DNA of 64,000 nucleotides from Trichosphaerium sp. ATCC 40318. Its lineage: Eukaryota; Discosea; Flabellinia; Trichosidae. The translations under genes and the position numbers were made by a program. The notes under the pieces were generated by a model. It did no database searches and was not told the origin of the DNA. It was given only the letters and a program-made list of their open reading frames with translations. Shown here piece by piece: positions 46,783 to 57,670 of the stretch (positions within the stretch are counted from its first letter, which is position 1; each line of letters starts with the position of its first letter). The DNA lies in the NCBI GenBank assembly GCA_038496445.1, contig JALMLS010000507.1, forward strand, positions 62,001-126,000, in the 5' to 3' direction.

Positions 46783-47548
46783 ATGGAAACGCCATACGCA
46801 CAGCAGCCTTACGCGCATCCCGGACAGCCAGTACAATATCCTCAACAAGGCTACGCTCCCCAACAAGGCTATGCCCCGCCTCAACAGGTGTACACTCCAC
46901 CTCCACAGCAAACTGTTGTAACGAATACACAAGCCCATGTCGTTCAAGGACAACCAGTGATGGCCCCACCACCGCAACAGCAACACGTTGTTGTCACACA
47001 ACCAGCACAGAATACTGTGGTGATGTACGAGACTCATCAAAGCCAAACACACAAAGTTTTTGTTAAATACCCAAACAACCTAATTTTTGAGGAATACAAT
47101 TTCTTCTACGTAGAATTCGCTTTATTTGTACTGCTGTTTTATACTTGCGTTAATGATGAAACGTTAAAGCTTATTTTGGTTTTTAGTCACCATACTAAGA
47201 GTAATGGCAATGAGGCTGGTATTGCGTGGTGTTTGTACGTCGAAAATCAATTAAACGATTACAATCTTATTAGTCTTTTAGATTCATTGCTGGATTCTTT
47301 GTGGCTATCACGTGGTGTATTGGTGCTTACTTCGTCGTTTCTAAAGACCCTGGTGCAAGGTGCGCTTTTTAATACATTCTTGATTTTTAACACGTGCACC
47401 AAACGTCATCGCTTGCAAAGTTATATCAGTGTCCATAAATGCTTATTTTAACCGAACTTTTAGAGTCGCTGGTATATTGAACCTCGTCTTTGCAATCCTT
47501 ACTGCAATCTTCATTGTTATCATAATAATAGCCATCATAGCACTTTAA
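46783..47548 (+). CDS. Proline/glutamine-rich CD225-like membrane protein
   Basis: Starts METPYAQQPYAHPGQPVQYP. About 80 residues are Pro/Gln/Tyr-rich with QQGYAP repeats. Using a GTACGA donor near 47024, the frame continues HHTKSNGNEAGIAWCLF, then FIAGFFVAITWCIGAYFVVS as TM1, KDPGAR, and VAGILNLVFAILTAIFIVII as TM2, ending IAIIAL. Total about 150 residues. A Pro-rich cytosolic head plus two close TM segments is the layout of CD225/dispanin and related small membrane proteins; membership is likely but not certain. Introns sit between 47025 and 47490. Confidence 0.65.
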
Positions 47549-47983
47549 TAAACATTCGAAAAAAGAAAAGAAACCGTTAGGAAGTACAAAAAAGACAAAA
47601 GAAAAGCACTTGTAGAAAGTTTAGAAGATAATAAAATGCTTGTTTGTGGAGAAATTAGAATGCAATGACCCATGACGTGGTTAACGGTAGTTACAAATGG
47701 AATCCACGACTAGAAAGGTCATATTTTTTGTTCAATCCAAAACATAGGCTGGCAATGAAAAGGAAAAGTTGATTAAAACTTTCTGAACGTGAGCAGTTCC
47801 TCTTTCGATTATACTTAAAAGCTCCGCACATGGTAGAAAAAGTGCTCATTGTTGAGTTCAGCATGTGGCTGAATAAGGAAGTAACACCTGCCTTAGTTCC
47901 TGTTCGAACTTCAAAAAAAGTTGTTTTTTTATTTTTGTTTTTTTTACAATTATAATCTATGTACACGTATTATCATCTCAACT
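47549..47983. other. Intergenic, convergent 3' ends
   Basis: A minus-strand open frame (47691-47966) has a Lys/Asn/Ser-rich composition and no family. I do not call it a gene. Confidence 0.45.
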
Positions 47984-49048
47984 CTACTCCCATTCTGATG
48001 CTGGCAGCTTTTGTGGTGGTCTAGCACCTAAAATCTCCGCCAAGTGTACGAGTAAACTAAGTTGTTTGAGAACAAAGGCGATTGAAAATTACTTACCCAT
48101 CAACACCCTCTCCTGTTAGAGCGGATACCTCAGTAAACGCTGTACCCTTTAGAGTCACAAAGTGCTTTTGACCTTCCGCGGTGGTGATTGCTCTATCATC
48201 TACTCTATCGACCTTATTTGCGCATACAATGAAGCGACACTCGGTATTGTTCTTAGCTTGAAGCTCGTTTAACCAAAAATCAACTTTCTGAACAATGTTA
48301 GATTTAAGATTTTGTATTGCGCGCTCGAGTCAGTTCTCTCTTACCTCTAGTGTTTCTGCTCTGGTGACATCGTATACGAGTATGGCAAGATCTGCGTCTC
48401 TAGTGTATTATGGTTAGAGCACGAGAAGCATGCTATGACGTGGGAACGAGTAAAATTATTTGAAAAGTTTTAAAGTGGAATTGTAACAAAAGGATGCGCT
48501 ACAGGCGCTAGCAAGTGATCGAAAGAGTTTTATAAGGTGTACCTGTAGTAGATAGGCATTATAGCAGAAAATCGCTCAGAACCTTGGATATTTTGTTAGA
48601 TGCATCAAAATCGTACATTCTACGCACCAGCTGTGTCCCTGGTAATATGATTAGCTAATGGTACAAAAATTAAATAACTTACCAGATGTCTACGTTTATT
48701 TGCTTTCCTTCCTCTGTGACAAGGGTTTTTGTCATGTACGCGGCTCCAACTGTTGGTTCCTCGTCTTGGTAATTTGAGAACGTGTTTCGACATTTGAATG
48801 GGTCGTACCTTCATCAAACGTATTTTTTGTTATGCGCATGCCAAGCTACAAACGAGTTAGATGTTTCTTGAGGATAAGTTCGTTAATGTACGCTAGATTT
48901 GCCTAAACGATGTAAGGATACATTTTAAACGTTATGTTGACGTACCCACGGCCATCGCGCCAAGTAAAACGACTTTGTAATTTGCCGACTTTTCTGAAGC
49001 CAGTGGCTTTGCTGTAGGCGCAGCACCGTAGCAGCAGTAAGAACTCAT
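47984..49048 (-). CDS. Rab-like small GTPase, Gln-to-Ser switch II
   Basis: The start ATG is the complement of 49046-49048 (MSSYCCYGAAPTAK). G1: YKVVLLGAMAVGKSS. Switch I/G2: EEPTVGAAYMTKTL, like Rab5-group PTIGAAF. G3: VDIWDTAGSERFSAIMPIYY, with Ser where nearly all Rabs have the catalytic Gln; Rab24 shares this. G4: FIVCANKVD. G5: FTEVSALTGEG. The C-terminus is GARPPQKLPASEWE and has no prenylation cysteines; the N-terminal Cys pair may instead be acylated, as ARA6-type Rabs use the N-terminus. It likely acts in endosomal or autophagic membrane traffic with slow GTP hydrolysis (inference). About six introns. Confidence 0.85.
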
Positions 49049-49171
49049 GTTGTAATAATAATTTGTTTACTTGAATTCCATTGAAATTGGTCCTTTGGGA
49101 CTAAATTATTTTGTTAGTATGTTGTACAGCAAGCAGACAACTTCAACGAACTTATAACCTCTAATTCAAGC

Positions 49172-51660
49172 ATGCAATACCTTCCTAAAGAGCTTTTTCA
49201 TGAAATCGCCAAGCACTGCACGGTTACTTCCTTGGTTGCGCTTGGCATGGTGTGTAGACCGTGCACAAGCATATTGGCGGATAAAAACTTATGGTGTACA
49301 GTAATCGAGACGAGATATCCTACCGCGTATTCCAGGTATGTGATCCCGTTTTTTTGCGTTGAATGCGCTTTTTTTAATTTAATATCGTTGGTGGACCACC
49401 AAGTCATCCAACAAACTCTCGAACATGTCGCATAGCGGTTAAAAACTTCATTTTATTAACGGCATGTAGCCTCATTGATATTCCGGGCCATGAGTCGAAA
49501 TATCCCAGTAGATGGGATTGGTCATCAGAAGCTACAACCCACAAGCAGTTCTTTTTCTATTTGAGCAGTAATAAGCTTGTTAAAAACAAAGCAACACCCA
49601 AAACATATGACATGAGCGGTAATTACCCGGAACACCTACAAGTGCGTATTTCAACCACTGATAAACTGAAGTCACATTGTCTGATATATTCGTAAGATTT
49701 ACGACCTGCTACGACGTCATCCAACCAACAACAGCCTCATAGGTAAGCGCAACGCTCGAATAAGAAAACAAAATTAACGTTGCTAAAAACCAAAAATTTT
49801 GTTTCTAACGCCACATTCCTTTTTAGCTGTATCTTTCTATGCATTGAAGCGTATGATGTACAGAGAAAAGCATAATGAATTTGGCATCGAAGAAGATTTA
49901 CTCCGAGGTAAACTCTTTTAAAACCCATCAAAGTGTTTCAAATAGCTTCAATTCTGCGTCAACATCGCTTTTTAGACGTCATGTTTCATTAGCATCATTT
50001 TTTTCAATGTAATTTGAAGTTGTATTCTAAGTGTAAGTGCCTTTGTGTTCACTCTTTATCGTAGTTGGTGCCACAGAGTTTATAGTAAACTTGGTGATTA
50101 AATATGCATCTGCTACAGTAGGATATAGAGGATCTGCTTTACTATCAAGTGAGGCATTTGGAATGCTAGGGAACATGGCAACGTTAGGTACCTCTTTTGT
50201 TTTACATTCCCAAATTGTGCTTTTGAAGAAAAATATTACAGCACCTCGCTGTTTTACATCCTCTATTATTGCTTAAAATAAATGATATATATTTAAACCG
50301 CGTATTTACATGGTTTGAGCTACTTTTAGTCGTACAAACTAGCGCAAAATGTTTGATGTCCTTTTTTCTTGGTTGGTGTTTTTTTTATTGTTCTTATCGG
50401 TTTTTTTAAGGTAAAACAAGAGAATACCTGTCAAAAACAGATATACACGCATGGCTAATAGATGCTCTTAAGAAATATCCTAATGAAGAGGCTTTACAAC
50501 GTGATGCTTTATTTTTTGCTTTTAATTTATGTATTCGCCAAGAAAGAGGTACCTCAGCAGTTTGAAGTCTTTCATTTGCGTTTTATTCCGTTGTGAGGTA
50601 TTGTTAACTATATTTTAGAGCACAAGGACTATGTCAGTACGTATTTGAAACATTTACAAAGTTGGTTCTGGCAAACCTTTTTCACTGAGCGGAGTTTTAT
50701 TTGTCTTTTTTCTGTATTATCTTTGAAGCGACTTCAAACTACATTTCTGTCAGGTGGACACAATATGTTACCTATACATCGGCAATTATATTGGAATGCT
50801 AAACCATGTAATAACGTTGCTACTAGGCAATTTATTTCGTCAGCACTATGACTGAAATTGTGGTTTCAATCGAAGATGTTTTGATTTTTTTTTTTGGCTT
50901 GCCTTTTTAGCTGTTTACTTATTCTTTTATTAGTTAATACCTCTAAACTCATACAAGCTGGTATTATACACTGTGTATTAGTTGCCTTAAGAGGTGCAGC
51001 AAGAGAGAATAGAGAAATACAAGATGACGTGTTCAAAATTGTAACGCACATGTTTAATCGCTCAGGTTAGATTTTTTTTTTGTTTCTTTTTTGAATCCAA
51101 TTCCACTTTGACAAATACCTTTATAAGATATATCGTATTTCATGTAAATTTTCTATTCTACTAAAACTGTAAACAAAAGAATTTGCGATTGAACTTTGTA
51201 ATGACGCACGGCTGTCCAGATATTTCTGGGTTGATAGACCTTTTATTTTACACTTTTTTTTTTGCACTCTTAGTTTACGCTTATTAATAAATAGAACATT
51301 GTTGTAATGAATTCATAAATGGTGGTGGATTAACAATGATAACAGAGATTTTAAAGACTTACATAGGTAAGTAATAGAGGATTGCTGGAGCATTATTTTT
51401 GGTTTTTTTTTTGACTTTCTTTGATAGATGATGGTGTTAATGTACCAAGCGTGTTATACCCTGGGCTTTACTTTTTGGCTTCCAGAGTAGGTAGTCAGAG
51501 ATTAAGTCGTACTATTATGCCTTTATTGGTTGTTATGAATCCTCCAGATACAGTTGAGAAGAAATTAAAGATGTTATGGAGAGAAATACTGAGTTTGCTT
51601 GATTTACAACAACCAGAAATTGACGATAGGAGTTCAATACTTCATCAAGATCAAGAATAA
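49172..51660 (+). CDS. F-box protein with armadillo-like repeats
   Basis: Starts MQYLPKELFHEIAKHCTVTS...GMVCRPC...LWCTVIETRYP, an N-terminal F-box. The next exon is SLIDIPGHESKYPSRWDWSS, FFFYLSSNKLVKN. From about 49690 helical repeats follow: KIYDLLRRHPTNNSLI, AVSFYALKRMMYREKH, GATEFIVNLVIKYASATVGY, AWLIDALKKYPNEEALQRDA, LIQAGIIHCVLVALRGAAR, EFINGGGLTMITEILKTYI. These look like ARM/HEAT units (LL..HP.N..L...AL.AL). The last exon ends LLDLQQPEIDDRSSILHQDQE. A substrate receptor using an ARM solenoid is the likely role. The region 50560-51420 has several short exons with uncertain edges. Confidence 0.7.
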
Positions 51661-52106
51661 ATTAACTTTCCCGGAAAGATAAGCCAAAAAATTCCCAAAA
51701 TATCAGTGGTGAATCAGGAACGTTGAGTTTAAAAGCACGAAAATAATGGGAATACAAAGTAAAAAAAAGTAACTTTACCTAAATAAAATGACATAGCCTT
51801 CCTTATTTTAAGATACATCAGATTTAGTAGATTCTATAAGTAATGTCAAATGGAAACAAAACTAAAAAAGGAAAGAAAATTTGTGACAACATTGCGTAGT
51901 GTTCATTTAAAACCGTTTTGATAAAATTACGTTAAAAAAAAGGCTTCATTGAATATGTCAAAAAAAGATACAGTTGCAGTTTACCGGTAGAATGTTAGCA
52001 TTGTTACTTTCTCTATATATAAAGCTATTGTAGAGTACGATTTTTATTAAAAAACATGTGGCCGACGGTCAATAATAGTATTCGTTTTGATTCTTGTGAT
52101 TAAACA
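51661..52106. other. Intergenic
   Basis: Upstream of the CASTOR-like gene. Only AT-rich DNA seen. Confidence 0.5.
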
Positions 52107-53843
52107 ATGCAAGCACCTTTTATTGTACAGCTACTGGAAGGTAAAGTGAAGATTGGACGCTTACAGTTTACAAAAGCAAAAGTAAGTCAATTTTAGCACG
52201 TCATTGCGTGTCAACACTTACATATAACGCTAAGGAACACTTGTATGCGATTACAAGCTTGTTATTTTTTAAAACTGATCAAAACATCGAACCGCTGTTC
52301 TCTTTGACACGTACAGGGACAAAAGAAATTACTTTAATCATTAGTAGCGACCATGGCACGTTTCGTAATAACAAAGCGATTTAATCTCGTTTTCAGCGTT
52401 ATATACGCTCAGAAAACGCGTATAAAGAGCGTTTGTGGCTATAATAAGCATACTAAGTAATTGTAGAGTTCGCAGCCCAAAACGATAGATTCGAGTGGGA
52501 ACAGTCAGAGTATTGCGTATTCTCTGTAGCTATGGGCGCGTCAGGAGCAAATAAAAACCAAAGTCTTGTTAGCCTTGCTTCTAAACCACTAGCATTGGCT
52601 GGTATCAGTATTTACTACATGAGGTGCGCAGTAATGAAATAACCACAAGGCTAGAATCGTAAAAACCTGTAAAAACGGAGAGAAGTAATATCGGGAATTC
52701 TTATTTCTCCTTTCTGAATTTTTCTCTTTTTTTTTTTGGCCAAAGCACCTTTGTACTCCAACAGAAATTTTTCGGTTTCAATATCAGCAACGGTTAGCTA
52801 TTATAGGTGGTTGACGTTGATAGTAAAGTAACTTTTGATAAGGCTATATATTGTTGCAATGTATTAATTGGTCTTTAGCTCGTTGGATTCGGATTATGTT
52901 CTTGTACAGTCAGAAAAGTTAAATGATGCTGTTAATTGCCTGCGACAGTTTTATAATATAGATGTTCTTGGATCTGATAATATAGAAAGAAAGGAAATGG
53001 ATATAAACAAACAAGAGCAGGTAATCTAATTTTCTTTTTTTTGTTTTCAGATTCCTCTCTTAATAAGCTACCTGTCTGTCGTGTAACTCTTCTGCGGTTA
53101 CCTAAGAACGGTATCAATCTAAATAGGCTATCTTAAATCTGAAAAAGTTTATCTTTCGATCATCAACAAGAGAAAATGTTCTCAAAAAATTCTTACTTCT
53201 CTAAAACCTTGTAGGTCTCTTTACCTAATAAACCTAATATAAGAATAATATCTGATATATACTTATGCAAATTTAATGCTAAAATGGCGAATACAATGGG
53301 TATAGACATGCTTAATGCACTACTTCATCCAAAGACAGAAGACTCTTTTTTTAATCTTGTTAAAACAGATGGTGATATAAGTCTTGGTACGTACAAGTCT
53401 TTATACTTTCCGTCAAGCACAACAGCAACAATAACGACAAATCTTGCTCTTGGACATCACTTAAGGAAGTATCTTTAAGCTATACTTTACTTACTGTCTT
53501 TGTTTTAGTTCTGGATGTTGGTTGCGCAAAAGTGTTTCAAAAACAGCCAGCTATCACATCTTATAGTTCTTTTTGTAAGCTTATACAAGTAGGCGCTGAA
53601 CTTGGGTTTGCTGAACCTGGTACGCACTTTGTTTTTGTTCAAAAAAGTTTTGCATCATGTGTTGACTTTTTATCCTTTTTAGGTATTGTTTATGGAGTTT
53701 CATCTGCTCTTGCAAAAGGTGGTATATCGAGTCTACCTTACATATCAACATTTAGTAATGATTGGGCTATTGTAGATGCAGAGGATGCTGAACAAGCATC
53801 AAAGTGGCTAGAACAGGGTGAATACACTGTAACAACTACATGA
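52107..53843 (+). CDS. CASTOR-like (ACT-domain) arginine sensor
   Basis: Starts MQAPFIVQLLEGKVKIGRL, like the N-terminal ACT strand of CASTOR1. The next exons give NDRFEWEQSEYCVFSVAMGA, SKPLALAGISIYYMSSLDSDYVLV and NDAVNCLRQFYNID. The GIS.YYMS...DYVLV stretch matches the ACT motif of CASTOR proteins (DISAYYISTFNFDHALV). A second ACT pair follows: MGIDMLNALLHPKTEDSFF, LIQVGAELGFAEPG, LAKGGISSLPYISTFSNDWA, IVDAEDAEQASKWLEQGEY. In animals CASTOR binds arginine and releases GATOR2 to activate TORC1. Stop at 53841-53843. Confidence 0.8.
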
Positions 53844-53989
53844 AGTTTTTTTTTTCTTGATATTTTTTTGCAATACTTGTTAATAAAATTGCGCCTACCC
53901 TTCATCCTCTGTCAGCACACGAGCAATACTGACCTTAACACTGCCATTTGTTTGTATCTAATACTGCATTACGGATAAGTTGTTTTTAT

Positions 53990-54194
53990 TGGAACAGTTG
54001 TTGGTACTTATTTGTACTGGATAGAGTTCGCTGCAGGTAATTCGGCTATTGAGGTTGAATTGTTTGAGCACTCTTGGGCACAACCTTCCGTGATTTGCCG
54101 TTGGAAAGGAGAACATGATGAGCTAGTGATTTTAGGCGCTCATGAGGATTCTATTGCTGGAGCCGCAATAAGTGCATCTGCAGTACAGTTCTAG
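53990..54194 (+). pseudogene. Fragment of M28 aminopeptidase
   Basis: A single frame reads FEHSWAQPSVICRWKG then ELVILGAHEDSI. This is the M28 stretch around the first zinc ligand (HSW.Q.SVI.R..G....VILGAH.DS). The family's following GADDDGSG element is absent and a stop comes soon after (TAG at 54192-54194). No other M28 exons are seen nearby. It looks like a relic wedged before the reductase gene. Confidence 0.6.
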
Positions 54195-54487
54195 ATTCAT
54201 GTGGTAGTGCAGCCCGTTTCTTCAGAAATTGAAGCTGTTGTGGATCTACTTTGTTATCCTCGTGAGTATGTAGCAGGGTGATTTTACTGATACACCTTCT
54301 ACGACAAGACATTCAGAAATATCCATTTCTTCAGTAGCACCATTACCAAAAAACTAACAACTTTCATTTTTGATTTTTTCTTACCTATCACGTGATAAAA
54401 ATGGAAAATTTTTGTTTTGTTACTAGACGACTTCAGGCTTTTAGTTTTGTGTTGGGTATTGTTTTACTAATGTTGGTTTACTTGTAG

Positions 54488-55640
54488 AAGCTGATTTGAG
54501 CAATGAAGGTTCTTTTGAAGAAGCTATTGATGGCGCTGATGCCGTACTTCATATCTTCACCAGTAACAATGACAGCTCAAAACCCTGAAGAAGAAATAGT
54601 CAAACCAGCGTAAGTTTTGTGTATAAATCTCAATCGCAGCATCTTACTTGTGCTTAGTATTCAAGGTGCACTTAATGTCTTGCGTACATGCAAAAAAGTT
54701 GGTTCAGTGAAGAAGGTAATTAATTGTAACAAAGAGAAACCTCAAGAGATTATTTCTTTTGCAAAGCGATACTGACATTAAGCGTTATTTTACTTGCTTC
54801 CCTAACTAATAATTAGGTTGTTATGACGTCTTCAGTTGCAGCTGTACGTTGGGCTGGAAAAGAACCTTCTGGCACACCAGCTGTATTCACGGAGAAGGAC
54901 TGGAACACTGTTTCTACTATAAGTACTGAACCTTACCCAGTAAAGGCCGAACAAGCTGCATGGGACTGTGTTAAAGAAGACAAGTCGTTTGCTCTTGTAA
55001 CAATCTGTCCGTCTTTCATATTGGGTCCAGTTTTAAGTCCAGGAAGATTAAGCGAAAGCTTGTCAGCTGTAAAAAGGTACAACAGTCAAAAGAAACCATG
55101 TTGTTAACGATATTGAAAGTCTCATCACTGGTGGATACCCACGTGTTCCAGATATGTATTTTGGTATAACTGATGTAAGAGATGTTGCTATGGCTCATAT
55201 TATTTCGATGGAGAAGGCAGAAATTCAAAGTAAGAGAGGAAGCTTGTTCGGTTTTTTTCTTACCTTTTTGTTTTATAGACGAACGCTATATCTGCTCAAG
55301 AAACGGTCTTGTTGCAATGCTTGATTTGTCTAAAGCGCTCAAGAAGTTGTATCCAAAACAACCTATTCCTATGAACACCATGCCTAACTTTGCAATGTAC
55401 GCAGCAGCAATATTTGATAAGAGATTATCTTGGAATTATTTGAACAACACTCTTGGAAAGAAGTATCACTACAACAATGAAAAGATTGTCAGGTTCGTAC
55501 CTTTTACACTTTGCTACTATTCCAAAGAGATAAACTAACAACTTACAAGTGAGCTTGGTATACAATTCAAGGATATGGATACATCACTTAGAGACAGCAT
55601 TGAGGCTATGGCTGAACATGGACACTTTGAATTAAAGTAG
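54488..55640 (+). CDS. NAD(P)-dependent reductase/epimerase, N-terminus missing
   Basis: The first exon recognised reads EADLSNEGSFEEAIDGADAVLHIFT, which is normally preceded by the Rossmann GxxGxxG strand. No such motif occurs between 53844 and 54487. Later exons: IKPAIQGALNVLRTCKKV-type helix, KVVMTSSVAAVRW, EPYPVKAEQAAWDCV, FALVTICPSFILGP, FGITDVRDVAMAHI, ERYICSRNGLVAMLDLSKAL, LGIQFKDMDTSLRDSIEAM. This is the dihydroflavonol/cinnamoyl reductase branch. The catalytic motif, usually Y-x-x-x-K, reads Y-P-V-K here, one residue short. With no cofactor-binding start the gene may be inactive, or the 5' end lies elsewhere. Confidence 0.7.
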
Positions 55641-56421
55641 TGTAGTTAAGAAATAAAATATCAGATAGTTCGAAACAGCGACATTGTTAACTTTTAAGTA
55701 AATTTTCCAAACATACTCAGTACCACCTAAGTACAATGATATCAATAGGGTTTCAACTGTTGTGTATCTTAAAGTCAAAATCATTAACCGGTACAACATA
55801 CCGAAAGTTGCTGGCCGTGTTTAGTGTGTACAACGTGGCTTAATGTCGGGAAGAACTCTGATTGAGCAAAAAATTTGATCGTTTACTCCTCGGGTGCTGG
55901 AATAATTTGTCTTAAATATTTTTCATGCATACACATTGTACGTCTTGGTTTGCATGCACATGGATGTTAGGTCAAATCCGCATGTAAACCAGAAAAGTGT
56001 TGCTGATTTTAACAATTTTACTACGGCATCCTACAGTGCCCATACTTCTGTCACATGGCCGCCATGTGATATAAAAGCGTCGACAGTAGTGATAGGGTGG
56101 AGAAATATGGAGATTCTGAGAAATCGCCAAAAAACTGATACCTTTTGCTAATTTTTATCAGTTTTGTTTTTACAAACTCTACACCACTTGAAAGGGGAGA
56201 ATATATATACAGTAAAACGTTTTCACTTCCAAAATGTTTTTTGGCAGGCATAGCTGGCCGCTAGAGCTAAATTACAAAAAAAAAAAACCTGCAGCAAATT
56301 TCAGTGAATTTTCTGATCGAGCTCCTTAAGTGTTTAATATCACCCAGCTAACGCATTTAATCCCTCAAGTTCTCTTTTTAGTTTATAACATTTGCTTAAC
56401 AAAAACTAACGGCGATCATAC
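55641..56421. other. Intergenic with palindrome and TATA-like box
   Basis: No gene seen. A near-perfect palindrome at 56052-56068 is followed at once by ATATAAAAG, annotated separately. The rest is AT-rich. Confidence 0.45.
56052..56077 (+). promoter_or_regulatory. Palindrome CACATGGC-C-GCCATGTG plus TATAAAAG
   Basis: Eight bases pair on each side of one central base, and the right arm runs straight into ATATAAAAG. A dimeric factor site beside a TATA box is one reading. It lies about 350 bp before the F-box/LRR start. It could be chance. Confidence 0.3.
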
Positions 56422-57501
56422 ATGGAACAACAACAAACACAGTTCAACCAAGTATTCGACCTTGTTGCGCTACCAATTGAGTTAATAGTCCATATTCTCA
56501 AACAAGGGACGTATACGCTTCGTATAGCCCAAACATGCCATCTTTTACGAGATATTGTTCACAACCACGTTGGGTATGGTCGTATCCGTACTAAAAACAC
56601 AAATAAAGTTCAGATGCTTTCTGGTAGTCCATTACTCCACAATACGACTATTGATCTCAGCCAATGTAAGCTACCAAACGACATTATTGCGGCATTGGCA
56701 GGCGTGCACACTATCAACCTATCTAGTTGTAAATCAATAACAGACAATGGCATTGCAGCATTGGCAGGTGTACATGAGATTAATTTATCATATACAAATG
56801 TAACAGATGAAGGTTTGAAGGCATTGGCAGGTGTGCACACTATCAACCTATATAGTTGTAAGTCAATAACAGACAATGGCATTGCAGCATTGGCAGGTGT
56901 ACATGATATTAATTTATCATTTACAAATGTAACAGATGAAGGTTTGAAGGCATTGGCAGGTGTGCACACTATCAACCTATATAGTTGTAATTCAATAACA
57001 GACAATGGCATTGCGGCATTGGCAGGTGTACACACTATCAACCTATATAGATGTAATTCAATAACAGACAATGGCATTGCGGCATTGGCAGGTGTACATG
57101 AGATTAATTTATCATATACAAATGTAACAGATGAAGGTTTGAAGGCGTTGGCAGGTGTACACACTATCAACTTATGTTATTGTAAGTCAATAACAGACAA
57201 TGGCATTGCGGCATTGGCAGGTGTACATGAGATTAATTTATCATATGCAAATGTAACAGATGAAGGTTTGAAGGCATTGGCAGGTGTGCACACTATCAAC
57301 CTATTTAGTTGTAATTCAATAACAGACAATGGCATTGCGGCATTGGCAGGTGTACATGAGATTCATTTATCATATACAAATGTAACAGATGAAGGTTTGA
57401 AGGCATTGGCAGGTGTGCACACTATCAACCTATCTAGTTGTAAATCAATAACAGACAATGGCATTGCAGCATTGGCAGGTGCACACACTATCTATCAATG
57501 A
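56422..57501 (+). CDS. Intronless F-box/LRR protein with near-identical repeats
   Basis: Starts MEQQQTQFNQVFDLVALP. The F-box is LPIELIVHILKQGTYTLRIAQ, with HLLRDIVHNHVGYGRI. After SGSPLLHN, a tandem array alternates unit A (22 aa, ALAGVHTINLxSCxSITDNGIA) and unit B (21 aa, ALAGVHEINLSYTNVTDEGLK). I count seven A and five B in the order ABABAABABABA, almost identical in DNA. The array ends abruptly at ALAGAHTIYQ. Giant viruses of amoebae encode very similar F-box/LRR genes (VHTLNLS.C..ITD). Likely an SCF-type receptor. No introns in 1,080 bp. Confidence 0.85.
   Translation: MEQQQTQFNQVFDLVALPIELIVHILKQGTYTLRIAQTCHLLRDIVHNHVGYGRIRTKNTNKVQMLSGSPLLHNTTIDLSQCKLPNDIIAALAGVHTINLSSCKSITDNGIAALAGVHEINLSYTNVTDEGLKALAGVHTINLYSCKSITDNGIAALAGVHDINLSFTNVTDEGLKALAGVHTINLYSCNSITDNGIAALAGVHTINLYRCNSITDNGIAALAGVHEINLSYTNVTDEGLKALAGVHTINLCYCKSITDNGIAALAGVHEINLSYANVTDEGLKALAGVHTINLFSCNSITDNGIAALAGVHEIHLSYTNVTDEGLKALAGVHTINLSSCKSITDNGIAALAGAHTIYQ
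56692..57501 (+). repeat. Tandem LRR array (66- and 63-bp units)
   Basis: DNA units starting GCATTGGCAGGTGT[GA]CA repeat twelve times with only scattered base changes, pointing to recent expansion. Confidence 0.9.
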
Positions 57502-57670
57502 TGGCTATAGGAATAAGTGCACTGGTAGGCGCAAAATTAATTAGTTGGTAAACATTCAGCAAAATTATTTCACGTCATGTGCAATATGTAAGCAGTTGTT
57601 GCTCTAGTAAAGTTCTATTAATCAGTAAGAAAAACTTACTATTGTCTCCTTTCTTTAGGACTAGTTCAAA

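Noticed and set aside
46703-47052. Minus-strand frames opposite the Pro/Gln-rich gene
   Set aside because: Antisense of a repetitive Pro/Gln exon, which avoids stops on both strands.
47691-47966. Minus-strand 91-codon frame
   Set aside because: Low-complexity Lys/Asn/Ser/Phe content, no splice partners, no family.
49198-49407. Minus-strand open frame opposite the F-box/ARM first exon
   Set aside because: Antisense shadow of a clear F-box exon.
56610-57170. Minus-strand open frame of 186 codons with repeated units
   Set aside because: It is the antisense shadow of the tandem LRR array; its repeats merely mirror those of the real gene.
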